This document shows, one piece after another, positions 50,700 to 59,921 of a stretch of DNA of 64,000 nt; within the stretch, counting starts at the first letter, position 1, and each line of letters opens with the position of its first letter. The stretch lies in NCBI GenBank assembly GCA_020161265.1, contig JAIUOC010000004.1, positions 372,001-436,000 on the forward strand. The letters run 5' to 3'. The DNA is from Chloroflexota bacterium. Its GTDB lineage: Bacteria; Chloroflexota; Chloroflexia; Chloroflexales; Herpetosiphonaceae. Both the position numbers and the translations under genes were made by a program. The notes beneath the pieces are model-generated. The model saw only the letters and a program-made list of their open reading frames with translations, was not told the origin of the DNA and did no database searches.

Positions 50700-50734
50700 A
50701 GCCACAAGCGTTTTCAATTAATTCGTTTGTGGCT
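50700..50734 (+). terminator. Terminator after the Crp/Fnr gene
   Basis: AGCCACAAGCG pairs with CGTTTGTGGCT (one wobble) over a 13-base loop, with outer pairing GCAACAA/TTGTTGC and a TTTC tail. It ends 27 bases before the next gene. Confidence 0.75.
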
Positions 50735-50761
50735 TTGTTGCTTTCAAATTGGGAGAAGCGA

Positions 50762-51217
50762 ATGCAAAAATGGCTCATTGGCGGGTTATTAGCTGGATTA
50801 TTGTTAATCCGTGGATTGTTGCTAGTGAATAAAACACCGCCGCTGCATGCCCATCCTCAAGCGGCAGTTGAAGCTTATTTGCAATTTATGCAGCAACCCG
50901 ATTCCTTAAGCGAGCAAGAAGTATTTGTTGACCAGATTGCCCAGCAACGCAGCCAGTTACAGCAAGCTACGGCGATTTACGCCAATCAAACTGTTAATTT
51001 TCAAGCTGTGGCATTCCATGATACCGCTAATCAATTTTACAAAACCGCAATTATCACCAGCACATTAACCGATCAATCCGGCCAGAAACGCCAGCTTGTG
51101 GATAAAGTTGTGGTTCAGCAGGTGCGGGTCAATCATCAATATTTGCCAAGCACAAAAGCTGAAGTGAGCTGGAAAATACACTTAATTAACGGCGATTTGC
51201 CCCAGATTGTGCCCTAA
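50762..51217 (+). CDS. Membrane-anchored hypothetical protein, 151 aa
   Basis: Unrecognised. One N-terminal hydrophobic segment (LIGGLLAGLLLIRGLLLV) acts as signal anchor. A soluble outer domain follows with LYAYLQFMQQPDSL-like helical and later beta strands ending in EVSWKIHLINGDLPQIVP. The layout resembles small lumazine-binding/NTF2-like exported domains, but no motif confirms it. GGGAGA precedes ATG 50762; an in-frame start at 50729 lies within the terminator and is rejected. Confidence 0.75.
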   Translation: MQKWLIGGLLAGLLLIRGLLLVNKTPPLHAHPQAAVEAYLQFMQQPDSLSEQEVFVDQIAQQRSQLQQATAIYANQTVNFQAVAFHDTANQFYKTAIITSTLTDQSGQKRQLVDKVVVQQVRVNHQYLPSTKAEVSWKIHLINGDLPQIVP

Positions 51218-51246
51218 AATGACCATGCATGATCTGGAGATGAGGA

Positions 51247-51897
51247 ATGATCATGCTCTACTACCCTAAAATGCCTGATAGCCGCAATGCACCCTTGACC
51301 CGTTGCTGGGCCTTTGAAAAATATGATGGCACAAATTTGCACTGGGATTGGGATCGTGAGGCTGGTTGGCATCGCTTTGGCACGCGCCGCGAAGCTTTTG
51401 AATTGACCAGCCATGGCATCGAGCAATTTAGTCAAGCTCATGCCCATATTCAGGCTGCATCAAGCCTGTTTCAAGCGACATTAGCCCAGCCATTAGCCGA
51501 AATCTTGCTGAGCCATGCCAATTATCAAGCCTACAACGAAATTCGCGTGTTTACTGAGTTTTTTGGCCTCAACTCATTCGCTGGTCTGCACAAAACCAGC
51601 GATCCCAAAGAATTGTGTTTGTTTGATGTTTGGCTTGAGGGCTATGGTTTTATTGGGCCACAGCAATTTGTCGCCGATTTTACCAGCCTCAATAGTGCGC
51701 GGGTGGTTTACGAAGGTAAGTTGACTGGCCAATTTTTTGAAGATGTGCGCAATGGGAAATTTGGAGTGCAAGAGGGCGTGGTTTGCAAAGGCGGCACTGG
51801 TGGCAGCGATCTGTGGATGGTCAAAATCAAAACGCGCCACTATCAAGCGCGGCTCAAACAAGCCTTTGCCGAGCGCTGGGAAGATTACTGGGAGTAA
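51247..51897 (+). CDS. RNA ligase-family nucleotidyltransferase
   Basis: This 216-aa protein carries the covalent nucleotidyltransferase motifs. Motif I is KYDGTN with the adenylated Lys near residue 25, preceded by WAFE. Motif III-like is CLFDVWLEGYGF, motif IV is QEGVVCKGG, and motif V is WMVKIKT. It is the size of a bare adenylation domain with a short C-terminal extension, unlike replicative DNA ligases. It probably seals RNA ends. Known partners (HEN1/Pnkp, RtcB-type) are not adjacent. ATGs at 51247 and 51253 are both possible, with GAGG upstream. Confidence 0.85.
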   Translation: MIMLYYPKMPDSRNAPLTRCWAFEKYDGTNLHWDWDREAGWHRFGTRREAFELTSHGIEQFSQAHAHIQAASSLFQATLAQPLAEILLSHANYQAYNEIRVFTEFFGLNSFAGLHKTSDPKELCLFDVWLEGYGFIGPQQFVADFTSLNSARVVYEGKLTGQFFEDVRNGKFGVQEGVVCKGGTGGSDLWMVKIKTRHYQARLKQAFAERWEDYWE

Positions 51898-51950
51898 CCA
51901 GCTATGCTACAATCCACGCTAGCAACTCGCTTTACAAAGGATTGTGGATT

Positions 51951-52370
51951 ATGACGACAAATCAAGAACTTGCAACCACACCCAGCAACTCGGCCCGCGT
52001 AATTGGCCTGATTGTTGGCGATGTGGCGATTTTTGCCTTGTTTGTAATTATTGGGCGGCGTTCGCATGCCGAAGGCGTGAATGCCATGGATGTGGTGAAT
52101 GTGGCTGCGCCGTTTGTGATTGGTTGGGGAATTGCCGCCCCGCTGCTAAAGCTGTACACTCCAGCGATTAGTGATCATACCAAAACGGCGTTGCAGCGCA
52201 CGGCCTTGGCTTGGTGTGTGGCCGCGCCAATTGGCTTAACCTTGCGTTCAGTGCTATGGAAACACGATTTCAAGCCAGGCTTTGCAATTACCACCTTTAT
52301 TTTCAACATGATTTTGCTCTTAGCATGGCGCGGCTGGTCGGCCTATCGTGCTGGGAAACAAAGCCGCTAA
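51951..52370 (+). CDS. DUF3054 family membrane protein
   Basis: This 139-aa protein has four hydrophobic segments and family traits IGLIVGDVAIFALFVIIGRRSHAEG, VAAPFVIGWGIAAPLL, PIGLTLRSVLW and FAITTFIFNMILLLAWR. The function of DUF3054 is not known. AAAGGA lies 9 bases before ATG 51951. A longer in-frame extension overlaps the RNA ligase gene and is rejected. It is followed by a clear hairpin. Confidence 0.88.
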   Translation: MTTNQELATTPSNSARVIGLIVGDVAIFALFVIIGRRSHAEGVNAMDVVNVAAPFVIGWGIAAPLLKLYTPAISDHTKTALQRTALAWCVAAPIGLTLRSVLWKHDFKPGFAITTFIFNMILLLAWRGWSAYRAGKQSR

Positions 52371-52377
52371 ACCAAGT

Positions 52378-52407
52378 GCAGCGCATAAATGCAGGTTTAT
52401 GCGCTGC
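52378..52407. terminator. Hairpin after the DUF3054 gene
   Basis: GCAGCGCATAAA and TTTATGCGCTGC form a perfect 12-bp stem with a 6-base loop, seven bases after the stop. It has no long T run. Confidence 0.75.
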
Positions 52408-52533
52408 GCTAATGCCTATTGCTAACCTATTGCTGTCATCAACTTGCCACAATCATAACTATCATTGGAGCAAGGCCTAGAGTATAATAGCCCCAAGCAT
52501 CAATCCATATTGCTAGGGTCTTGGGAGCTTTTC

Positions 52534-53586
52534 ATGGCAGCAGATAAATCAATCGGCCAATCGTATCGCCAAATTCAACAAACCCTGCTTAATCAAATTC
52601 TCAGTACCATTTTAGCCTCAACCGGCACGCTCAGCGTGATAATGCTGATTGCCTTAGCCTTTCCCCAAGCCCGTACAATCCCGTTTGTGATTATGACGGT
52701 TGTCGCTGTGTGTGGTGTTATCGTTATCGTAACCAGTCAATATTGGATTCGGCGCGGCTATCCACGGCGTGGGGCATTTTTCTTTATTATGACCTCGATT
52801 CTATTAGGCGCAATTCTAGCGGTCGTATTTAATGTTCCCTCATTTATGGCATTAGTTTCGATTTTATTAATTATCGTTAGCGCTATTTTAATTGGATTTC
52901 GTTATACAATTTATCCGTTAAGCTTATCAGTTGTTATTTCAACCTTATTGATGATTTCAGAATATAATCAATGGTTCAAGCCCTATCAATTTGATAGTAG
53001 CGCGATTTTATCATTGATTATTCAGATTATTGCCACCTTGAGTATGTTGATTGTCACCGCCCTAGTGATTAATATGGCAGTCAAACGCTTAGAAGAAAGT
53101 GCCAATGAGGCATTTTTGCGGGCGCGTGATGCTGAAGAAGCTCGCTTCGATCAAATTGCGCTGAATGACCAATTGCACCACGACAACCTTGAAAAGCAAA
53201 AATTACTTGATGTGATTGCAGCCCTCGAAACCCCAGCAATTCCAATTTTAGCTGATACCGTGGTTATTCCCATTGTCGGCTATGTTTCTGATGATCGTTT
53301 AGAGAAGATTCAAAAACTTGTGCTTAAACATATTCATCGTGAGCGGATTCAAACCGTATTGCTTGATATTACTGGCGTTACCAGTGTTGATCAGAGCTTT
53401 GCCAAAGGCTTAAAGCGTTTAGTCCAAGCAATTTATGTCCTAGGCGCAAAAGTCTTTCTAACTGGTATTCAGCCAAAAACTGCTCATATATTTGTTGATC
53501 TAGATCTGCATACCGCCTTACCATCAACCTACGCCACAATTGCTGATGCAATTGAAGATTTAACCGCCCTACAGCGTAAGAGGTAA
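52534..53586 (+). CDS. Membrane STAS-domain signalling protein
   Basis: This 350-aa protein has six hydrophobic segments in residues about 20-200, a coiled-coil linker rich in Glu/Ala/Asp, and a C-terminal STAS domain (about 230-345). The STAS part contains PAIPILADTVVIPIVGYV and VLLDITGVTSVDQSFAKGL, of the RsbR/stressosome type. It parallels the HAMP-STAS protein at 30.3 kb with a different sensor. GGGAG precedes ATG 52534. A methyltransferase gene starts 3 bases after its stop. Confidence 0.88.
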   Translation: MAADKSIGQSYRQIQQTLLNQILSTILASTGTLSVIMLIALAFPQARTIPFVIMTVVAVCGVIVIVTSQYWIRRGYPRRGAFFFIMTSILLGAILAVVFNVPSFMALVSILLIIVSAILIGFRYTIYPLSLSVVISTLLMISEYNQWFKPYQFDSSAILSLIIQIIATLSMLIVTALVINMAVKRLEESANEAFLRARDAEEARFDQIALNDQLHHDNLEKQKLLDVIAALETPAIPILADTVVIPIVGYVSDDRLEKIQKLVLKHIHRERIQTVLLDITGVTSVDQSFAKGLKRLVQAIYVLGAKVFLTGIQPKTAHIFVDLDLHTALPSTYATIADAIEDLTALQRKR

Positions 53587-53589
53587 TCA

Positions 53590-54363
53590 ATGATTCAAGC
53601 CGATTATGAATATTATGGGCTGATGGCCGAAGCGTGGGATGTGCTACGCGGCGATACTTCTGGTTGGAGTGATCGCTTTTTTTATCGTGAATTGATTGCG
53701 CAACGTGGGCAGCCTGTGCTTGATGTTGGCTGCGGAACGGGTCGCTTATTGCTCGATTATCTGGCTGAGGGAATTGATATCGATGGGGTTGATAATTCAC
53801 CCGATATGTTGGAACTCTGTCGGCTCAAAGCCCGAACTCTAGGCCTTAGCCCAACCCTTTATCAACAACAGCTTGAAAATTTAGCGCTACCCCGCCAATA
53901 TGCCACAATCTTAATTCCTTCGAGCTCGTTGCAATTAATTACCGAGCCAGCACTCGTGCAACAAGCACTGCAAAATGTGTATGCGCACTTGCTGGCAGGT
54001 GGCGTGGTTGCCGCCTCGATTATGACCTTGTGGCAACCTGATGATCCACTAGAATCGACCTCTAGCACTGAGGCTACCCGCAGCAGTGATGGCGTAGTAT
54101 TTCGGCGCGAAAGTTGGTCGCGTTTCGATCCAACTAGCCAATGTGAAGCAACCAACGATCGCTATCAAAAAATTCAGGCTGGTCAGGTTATTGCCGAAGA
54201 ATCACATCAACGAGATCCAGCGACCCGTTCGTATCAGCAAGCTGAAATTAAAGCGCTGTTTGAGCAAGCAGGCTTTGTTGAGGTTCAGTTGTATCAAGGC
54301 TTTGCGTGGCAGCCAGCCGAACCGCATGAACAATTGTTTTGTGTGGTTGCTCGCAAAGCTTAA
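53590..54363 (+). CDS. Class I SAM-dependent methyltransferase
   Basis: This 257-aa cytoplasmic enzyme has SAM motif I VLDVGCGTGRLLLDYL, the acidic GVDNSPDMLELC (motif II), and a post-motif region with LIPSSSLQLI. The substrate is unknown. It begins 3 bases after the STAS gene and is followed 20 bases later by an aminotransferase, so the three are probably co-transcribed. Confidence 0.9.
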   Translation: MIQADYEYYGLMAEAWDVLRGDTSGWSDRFFYRELIAQRGQPVLDVGCGTGRLLLDYLAEGIDIDGVDNSPDMLELCRLKARTLGLSPTLYQQQLENLALPRQYATILIPSSSLQLITEPALVQQALQNVYAHLLAGGVVAASIMTLWQPDDPLESTSSTEATRSSDGVVFRRESWSRFDPTSQCEATNDRYQKIQAGQVIAEESHQRDPATRSYQQAEIKALFEQAGFVEVQLYQGFAWQPAEPHEQLFCVVARKA

Positions 54364-54383
54364 TCAGCAGAGAAGCGAATCTT

Positions 54384-55484
54384 ATGCTACAACAACTCTA
54401 CCTTGAATGGGCCAAACAACAGCCTGCCACTGCGATTTTGAGCAATAGCAGTGTCTATTTGACCAACGTTCGAAACGCAATTCAACAACAGTTGGCTGAT
54501 GCTGCATGGTTTGAAGCCGCCCAACAAGCCAATCCTTGGGGGCATCCCAACCTTCAGCACGCCTTGCAAGCATGGCACCGCAGCAGCTATCCGCCGTTAA
54601 TCGTGGCTGGCGCTTCAAGTGCTTTGGCGGTGGTATGCCAAGCCTTGTTGCAACCAGGCGATCATGCCCTGATCGAAACCCCGCAATATGAGCCATTCAG
54701 CCGTTGTGTCGCGGCCCGAGCAGCCACTTGGTGTGCTTGGCCGCGCCATCCGCAGAGCTTTGACTTGCAATTAGACCAATTAGCCAGCAGCATCACGCCC
54801 CGCACCAAGCTGCTATTAATCAGCAACTTACATAACCCCAGCAGCACACTGAGCAACCAAAGCCAATTACTTCGATTGCAACAAACCCTCAATCAAGCCA
54901 CCGATACGCTTGGAATTGCCCCGATCACAATTGTGGTTGATGAGATTTATTGGCATTTGGTATCGCAGGATGAGTTTCTTTCGGTAGCCGAGCTTGGCCC
55001 GCAGTGGATCGGGATCAACAGTCTATCGAAGGTGTATGGCCTAAGCATGCTGCGTTGCGGCTGGATTATGGCCGCACCCCAGCTGCTTGATCAATTGCGC
55101 CCAGCCTATCTCGATTTGATCAACATTGGTTCGCCGTTGACTGAATATCTGGCAGCCAGCATTATTGAACAATTGGCTAATTATCAAACTGCCGCCCAAG
55201 CCCATGTTGTCGCCAATCGCCAATTGCTACAACACTATGTGCAGCCGCTGCTTGAGCGCGAAGTGATCAACGGCATAATTCCAACGGCGGGCTGCACCTA
55301 TTTTCCCAAAATTATGCTTGATCAAGCCCAAATTGAGCAATTAGCCCAACAAACTGGCTGTGTACCTGGGCGGTTTTTCGGATCGACCTATCAGCAGCAG
55401 CTGCGGATTGGCTATGGCGGCCCCAGCAATTTAATTGAAGCAGCCTTGAAAACTTTTACCCAAATAATCAATCCTACCACTTGA
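54384..55484 (+). CDS. PLP-dependent aminotransferase, class I/II
   Basis: This 366-aa fold-type I PLP enzyme has VAGASSALAVVCQALLQPGDHALIETPQYEPF in the cofactor-binding N-part, LISNLHNPSSTLSN, VVDEIYWHL with the Asp that contacts the pyridine N, the Schiff-base Lys in GINSLSKVYGL, and the phosphate Arg in LRCGWIM. The substrate cannot be told; relatives act on branched or arginine-derived amino acids. ATG 54384 is chosen because an earlier in-frame codon overlaps the methyltransferase gene. Confidence 0.9.
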   Translation: MLQQLYLEWAKQQPATAILSNSSVYLTNVRNAIQQQLADAAWFEAAQQANPWGHPNLQHALQAWHRSSYPPLIVAGASSALAVVCQALLQPGDHALIETPQYEPFSRCVAARAATWCAWPRHPQSFDLQLDQLASSITPRTKLLLISNLHNPSSTLSNQSQLLRLQQTLNQATDTLGIAPITIVVDEIYWHLVSQDEFLSVAELGPQWIGINSLSKVYGLSMLRCGWIMAAPQLLDQLRPAYLDLINIGSPLTEYLAASIIEQLANYQTAAQAHVVANRQLLQHYVQPLLEREVINGIIPTAGCTYFPKIMLDQAQIEQLAQQTGCVPGRFFGSTYQQQLRIGYGGPSNLIEAALKTFTQIINPTT

Positions 55485-55828
55485 GTGAACTTCGGTTCAA
55501 CCCGCTATTTGTAGGATACTCCTGCAAATGTTATACTACCAAGACATCTAAATTGGTTTGTACAAGCAACATCAAGCCAATTTAATTCGATCATAGCCCT
55601 CACTTGATAGCCGTTGGCTCGCGAATCGCTCCAAGGTTTCTCACCAAATCGAACATCCTAACCCAACTATTTTGGTTCTAGCCAATCGGCGCACTGACCT
55701 CTCAACATCAACCATCTACCAACACAACTAACGTGCTGATGCTGCCCTGTTTGGTACAGATTGCAGCATTAACCATGACGGTTGAGCTTATCCCACCATC
55801 GCTGGCCATGCCACGAGACAGGAATTTT
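55485..55828 (+). other. 344-base leader/intergenic gap before the histidine kinase gene
   Basis: No gene is accepted here, although the kinase frame stays open upstream to 55733. A 9-bp hairpin TTTGTAGGA/TCCTGCAAA (55508-55528) follows the aminotransferase stop and may end its transcript. A small TGAAC-TTCG-GTTCA hairpin lies just before it. The remainder shows no composite repeat. Confidence 0.45.
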
Positions 55829-57034
55829 ATGGATCTTCACCATGTTCGGATTGTACTGCTTGATCAGAATGGGCAGGCAACGAGGCAGATTACGAGCCTG
55901 ATCACTGCAATTCAGGCGGTGCGTTACCAGCTTGTGCCCGTTACTGAAGTGGCTCAAGCGCTTGATAGTTTAGCGACACAACGGATTGATGTAGTGATTA
56001 TCGCGCTTACAGCCCATATTGATGAGCTAAATTGGCTTCAAACAATCCGTTCGAAGGCTCCCATTTGTCCTGTGATTGTGTATGCTGAAGATACCGACGA
56101 GTCGGTTGCCTTGCATGCGCTGCATAGCGGTGCTCATGATTATGTCTTAGCGAGTGATCTTAGCCCCAGTGTCTTTCAACGAACGATTCGTTATGCCCGA
56201 GCGATTGTTGCTCAAAGCGTGGCCGAACAACAAGTCCAAGCATTAACCCTCGCCTTAGCCACTGCCATGAGCGCAGCCCAACAGCTTGAACAAAACCTTG
56301 ATGTAGCGATTCATGAAATTCAAACCCCGATGAGTATTTTGCTGGGCTATATTCAGCTATTTGAGCGCCGAGTGTCTAGTTGGGGTGGCATTCCGTTGCG
56401 GGAACGCCAAATGCTCAATACAATGCGATTGCAGACAATTCATATTAGTCGTTTGGTGGGCATCTTGCTCGATTCAACTCAGATGGCGACCAATTATGGC
56501 AAACTTGAGCGGCGGCCACTTGAGCTTGGAGCCGTGTTGCGGGCAGTTGTCGCCTCAATTCAAGGCATGCGAGCGCCGCATTTGTTGGTCTTGCGCCTCC
56601 CTGAGGTGGCAGTATGGATTGATGGCGATTATGGGCGATTAATGCAGATCTTTCATAATTTGCTATTGAATGCCCTGAAATATAGCGACCTGCATAGTGA
56701 AATTACCCTAACCTTGCGAGCCGATGGCCAAATCTCAGTCCAAGATTATGGCATTGGCATTCCAAGCAATGTACTGCCCAAGATTTTCAATCCATTTTTT
56801 CGGGCAGCCAACGCTCAACTTCAGGGTGGCGCGGGCTATGGCATTGGCTTGGCAGTTGTGCAAGATCTGGTTCAACAGCACGATGGCACGATTACGGTTA
56901 CCAGTGAGCTGGGGAGCGGAACCACCATGACCTTACAATTTCCCTGCACGGTTCGCCCAAACCGCTTGGTCGAACTCCCAACCCTGATCAATGAGCTTGA
57001 TGAAGTGCTAATTCGCCAACGCTCATTGAGTTGA
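55829..57034 (+). CDS. Histidine kinase with degenerate N-terminal receiver domain
   Basis: This 401-aa soluble kinase has a receiver-like domain at residues 1-120 (VRIVLLDQNG, then DVVIIALTAH where the phospho-acceptor Asp should be, so it is probably not phosphorylated). Next come a coiled coil and a DHp helix with the phospho-His in AIHEIQTPMS. The HATPase domain has N box NLLLNALKYS, G1 DYGIGIP, F box IFNPFFRA and G2 GAGYGIGLAVV. The kinase core looks active. No response regulator is adjacent. ATG 55829 has AGGAA upstream. Confidence 0.92.
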   Translation: MDLHHVRIVLLDQNGQATRQITSLITAIQAVRYQLVPVTEVAQALDSLATQRIDVVIIALTAHIDELNWLQTIRSKAPICPVIVYAEDTDESVALHALHSGAHDYVLASDLSPSVFQRTIRYARAIVAQSVAEQQVQALTLALATAMSAAQQLEQNLDVAIHEIQTPMSILLGYIQLFERRVSSWGGIPLRERQMLNTMRLQTIHISRLVGILLDSTQMATNYGKLERRPLELGAVLRAVVASIQGMRAPHLLVLRLPEVAVWIDGDYGRLMQIFHNLLLNALKYSDLHSEITLTLRADGQISVQDYGIGIPSNVLPKIFNPFFRAANAQLQGGAGYGIGLAVVQDLVQQHDGTITVTSELGSGTTMTLQFPCTVRPNRLVELPTLINELDEVLIRQRSLS

Positions 57035-57060
57035 TTTGTGGTCATTTGCACCACAAGGGT

Positions 57061-57345
57061 TTAAGTTAATTTAATCTGCAACTCGTGCTTCGATGGCCAC
57101 AGGGCAGCCAATTCAGCTTCTCGTAAACGATGTTGAGTAATGGCTCGTAAGCGAATCGTACAACTGCGTGGCGTTTGGCAGGGAGCCTGCCTACAACCTG
57201 GGCAGACTTCGACCAAGCGAGCAGCCTCAGCGACATGCGCAGCGGCGACAACCCGAGCAATTCGTTCATCCAACAAGCGTTCCTTGGCAGCCGCATTAGC
57301 AGCCAAGCGTTGGCTGCGAGTGTGGATATAGGTTTTTGGGGCCAT
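57061..57345 (-). CDS. Small cysteine-containing hypothetical protein, 94 aa
   Basis: Unrecognised. It has an Ala/Arg-rich helical N-terminus (RLAANAAAKERLLDERIARVVAAA), then a cluster of four cysteines in CPGCRQAPCQTPRSC that could bind zinc, and a charged helical end. GAGG lies before the ATG. It is convergent with the histidine kinase gene. Overlapping open frames on the opposite strand have no ribosome site. Reality is likely but not certain. Confidence 0.55.
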   Translation of the reverse strand: MAPKTYIHTRSQRLAANAAAKERLLDERIARVVAAAHVAEAARLVEVCPGCRQAPCQTPRSCTIRLRAITQHRLREAELAALWPSKHELQIKLT

Positions 57346-57647
57346 TCATCATCCTCGTTTCATAGCGTTGTGGGGAATTTCGCGAAGTCAATAGTCAATT
57401 GGCTGAGGATCAATACTGTACGTTTTAGCAGCTATGGGTAGTTGATTAAGCGCGAGAAGATTGCATAGATTCAAGCGAATAACGGCAACTCGTACCATCC
57501 TGAATCTAGGTAATCATCGCAACATTGATCGAAGAAGCTTAACATAGTATAGCATACACGGGGCTGAGGCTTGGCTATCTGAGGTACAATAGCTGGTAGA
57601 ACCACCTGCATCATAGCTTGAAATTTGGTTGTAATCGGGGAGGCGTT
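57346..57647. other. 302-base intergenic gap
   Basis: This divergent region lies between the 94-aa gene and the lipase-like gene. It must hold both promoters. I see no composite repeat, no strong hairpin and no small gene in it. Confidence 0.4.
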
Positions 57648-58811
57648 ATGCCCAAAGCCCATTTGTATGGTCGTGATCTGCAAGGCATCAGCCGCTTGGC
57701 GATCGAGGCGACAACCCAAGTGACCAACATTAGCGAAGGCTTGTTTGCCACGATTATGCGCCGCCCCAATCGCCGCATTGGTGGCATTCCAGGCTTGGTC
57801 TATCGCCAAATTCATGGTATTACGCACTTGGTTGGCTGGAGCCTTGATCAGCTGTTTGGGGCACTTGGTACGGCCAACTCGCAGCGAGTCTCATCACGCC
57901 AACGCGACGATCTGATTGCCGCCTTGAATGGCGTTATGGGCGATTATTTAGTTGCTAGCAACAATCCCTTACAAACCAGTATGAGCTTGCGGGTAGCCGG
58001 AGCCGAACTTGAGCCAGCTACAATTGCCGCACCCCAATCACGCATATTGCTATACATTCATGGGGTTTGTATGCACGAGCAACAACTCCAGCAACAGGAC
58101 CATGATCATGGTTTAGCTGCCGCCGCAAAGCTTGGCTATAGCCCAATCCATGTTCGCTACAACACTGGCTTGCATATCGCCGAGAATGGTCAGCAACTCA
58201 GCCAATTGCTCGAACAACTGCTAGCCGATTGGCCTGTACCCGTCGAAGAATTGGTGATTCTCGGCTATAGCATGGGTGGGCTTGTCGCCCGCAGCGCCTG
58301 TTATTATGCTGAGCAGTTGGGCCATAGCTGGAGCCAACGGCTAACTAAATTGATTTTTTTAGCCACGCCGCACCATGGTTCAGCTTTTGAACGTTATGGC
58401 GCTTGGCTGCATTATGTGCTTGAGCGCAATCGCTATAGCGCCTTATTCGGCCAAATTGCCCGTTTGCGCAGCGCTGGCATCACCGATTTACGCTATGGCA
58501 CGATTTTGCCGCATGCGCAGCCGACGTTTGATCGCTTTGAACAGCCTGCTTATCGCCCCGACTTAATGCCACTACCCGCCCATGTGGCCTGTTACGCCTT
58601 GGCAGCAACTCGTTCAGAACAGCAAAGCCTCAGCAATCTGCGGGGCGATGGTTTAGTCGCAGTTGCCAGCGCGTTGGGCCACGATTCAGAGCAGCCAAGC
58701 CATAATCTTCACATCCCTGCGGCCAACCAAGCGATTGTGTATGCAACGAATCATTTTGGCATGCTCGCCAATCAGGCGGCCTATCAGCAGATTTTGGTGT
58801 GGTTGCAATAG
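57648..58811 (+). CDS. Lipase/PGAP1-like alpha/beta hydrolase
   Basis: This 387-aa hydrolase has an N-terminal helical part of about 110 residues. The alpha/beta core has LLYIHGVCMHEQQL, the nucleophile elbow LGYSMGGLVARSA, LTKLIFLATPHHGSAFER (typical of PGAP1/lipase class 2 relatives), GDGLVAVASAL with the acid, and a final His in YATNHFGMLA. No signal peptide is visible. The substrate is probably a lipid or polyester, by family only. GGGGAGG precedes ATG 57648. Confidence 0.85.
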   Translation: MPKAHLYGRDLQGISRLAIEATTQVTNISEGLFATIMRRPNRRIGGIPGLVYRQIHGITHLVGWSLDQLFGALGTANSQRVSSRQRDDLIAALNGVMGDYLVASNNPLQTSMSLRVAGAELEPATIAAPQSRILLYIHGVCMHEQQLQQQDHDHGLAAAAKLGYSPIHVRYNTGLHIAENGQQLSQLLEQLLADWPVPVEELVILGYSMGGLVARSACYYAEQLGHSWSQRLTKLIFLATPHHGSAFERYGAWLHYVLERNRYSALFGQIARLRSAGITDLRYGTILPHAQPTFDRFEQPAYRPDLMPLPAHVACYALAATRSEQQSLSNLRGDGLVAVASALGHDSEQPSHNLHIPAANQAIVYATNHFGMLANQAAYQQILVWLQ

Positions 58812-58911
58812 CTTGAATCTGGCATGAATGCTGCTAAGATTGCAACCGAGAACTGATAGACAAGAACCATTGCAGCACTACAATTGATCCATCAACGTTG
58901 ATGAGGTGGCT

Positions 58912-59829
58912 ATGCTTGAGCGATATCGTGGTTGTTTGTTGGGGTTGGCGGTTGGTGATGCAGTTGGCACGACGGTCGAATTTAGCCCGCCAGGCTCATT
59001 TAAGCCGTTGACTGATCTGGTTGGTGGTGGGCCTTTCAATTTGCCACGCGGCGCGTGGACTGATGACACTTCGATGGCCTTGTGCCTTGCCGCCAGTTTG
59101 ATCGAGCGCCAAGGCTTCGATCCAGCGGATCAGATGCAGCGCTATTGTCGCTGGCGCGATTATGGTTATATGAGCAGCACTGGCTCGTGTTTTGATTGTG
59201 GGATTACAGTTGGCAATGCGCTCAGCACATTTCAACGCACGGGCAACCCCTACAGCGGCTCAACCGATCCTGCGACTGCTGGCAATGGCTCGTTGATGCG
59301 TTTGGCTCCAGTAGTTTTGGCCTACGCCAACCAGCCTGAGCAAGCTATGCAACTGGCGGTCGATAGTTCGCGCACAACTCATGGTGCAGCAGCGGCGGTC
59401 GATGCTTGTCGTTATTTTGCTGGCTTGCTGATTGGGGCATTGAATGGAGTCGATAAAGCAACGTTGCTGGACCCGCGCTATAGCCCAATCGCCAATTATT
59501 GGCAGCAACAACCATTGCACGCCGATATTGATGAGATTGCTGCTGGCTCGTTTTGGCAGCGCCAACCGCCCGAAATCCAAGGTACTGGTTATGTGGTGCG
59601 TTCGCTTGAAGCGGCGTTGTGGGCGTTTGCTAAGAGCGATTCATTTCGTGAGGGCTGTTTGATGGCGGCCAATCTGGGCCACGATGCCGACACTACCGCC
59701 GCAATTTATGGCCAAATCGCCGGAGCCTACTATGGCGAAGCTGGAATTCCTAGCGAATGGCGTGAACCGATTGTCAGTCATGATTTGATTGTGGAATTTG
59801 CTGAGCGGCTGTATCGTTTACAAGGATGA
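58912..59829 (+). CDS. ADP-ribosylglycohydrolase family protein
   Basis: This 305-aa DraG/ARH-type enzyme removes ADP-ribose from modified proteins or small molecules. Motifs are GCLLGLAVGDAVGTTVEF, the binuclear-metal WTDDTSMAL, GNGSLMRLAP, THGAAAAVDACRYF and the late GHDADTTAAIYGQIAGA. No ADP-ribosyltransferase or nitrogenase gene is near, so the target is unknown. ATG 58912 has GAGGTG just upstream; a GTG at 58906 is in frame. Its stop lies in a GGATGAAGGATGAGGG repeat block that follows. Confidence 0.92.
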   Translation: MLERYRGCLLGLAVGDAVGTTVEFSPPGSFKPLTDLVGGGPFNLPRGAWTDDTSMALCLAASLIERQGFDPADQMQRYCRWRDYGYMSSTGSCFDCGITVGNALSTFQRTGNPYSGSTDPATAGNGSLMRLAPVVLAYANQPEQAMQLAVDSSRTTHGAAAAVDACRYFAGLLIGALNGVDKATLLDPRYSPIANYWQQQPLHADIDEIAAGSFWQRQPPEIQGTGYVVRSLEAALWAFAKSDSFREGCLMAANLGHDADTTAAIYGQIAGAYYGEAGIPSEWREPIVSHDLIVEFAERLYRLQG

Positions 59830-59882
59830 AGGATGAGGGATGAACGTTCATCCTGTATCGCTCAAAGCTGAATGATTAAACG

Positions 59883-59918
59883 AAGTGGCGGCTCAATGTT
59901 TCGATTGAGCCGCCACTT
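59883..59918. terminator. Bidirectional terminator hairpin
   Basis: A 15-bp perfect stem AAGTGGCGGCTCAAT / ATTGAGCCGCCACTT with a 6-base loop lies between convergent genes. T-rich tails are short. Confidence 0.85.
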
Positions 59919-59921
59919 TAG

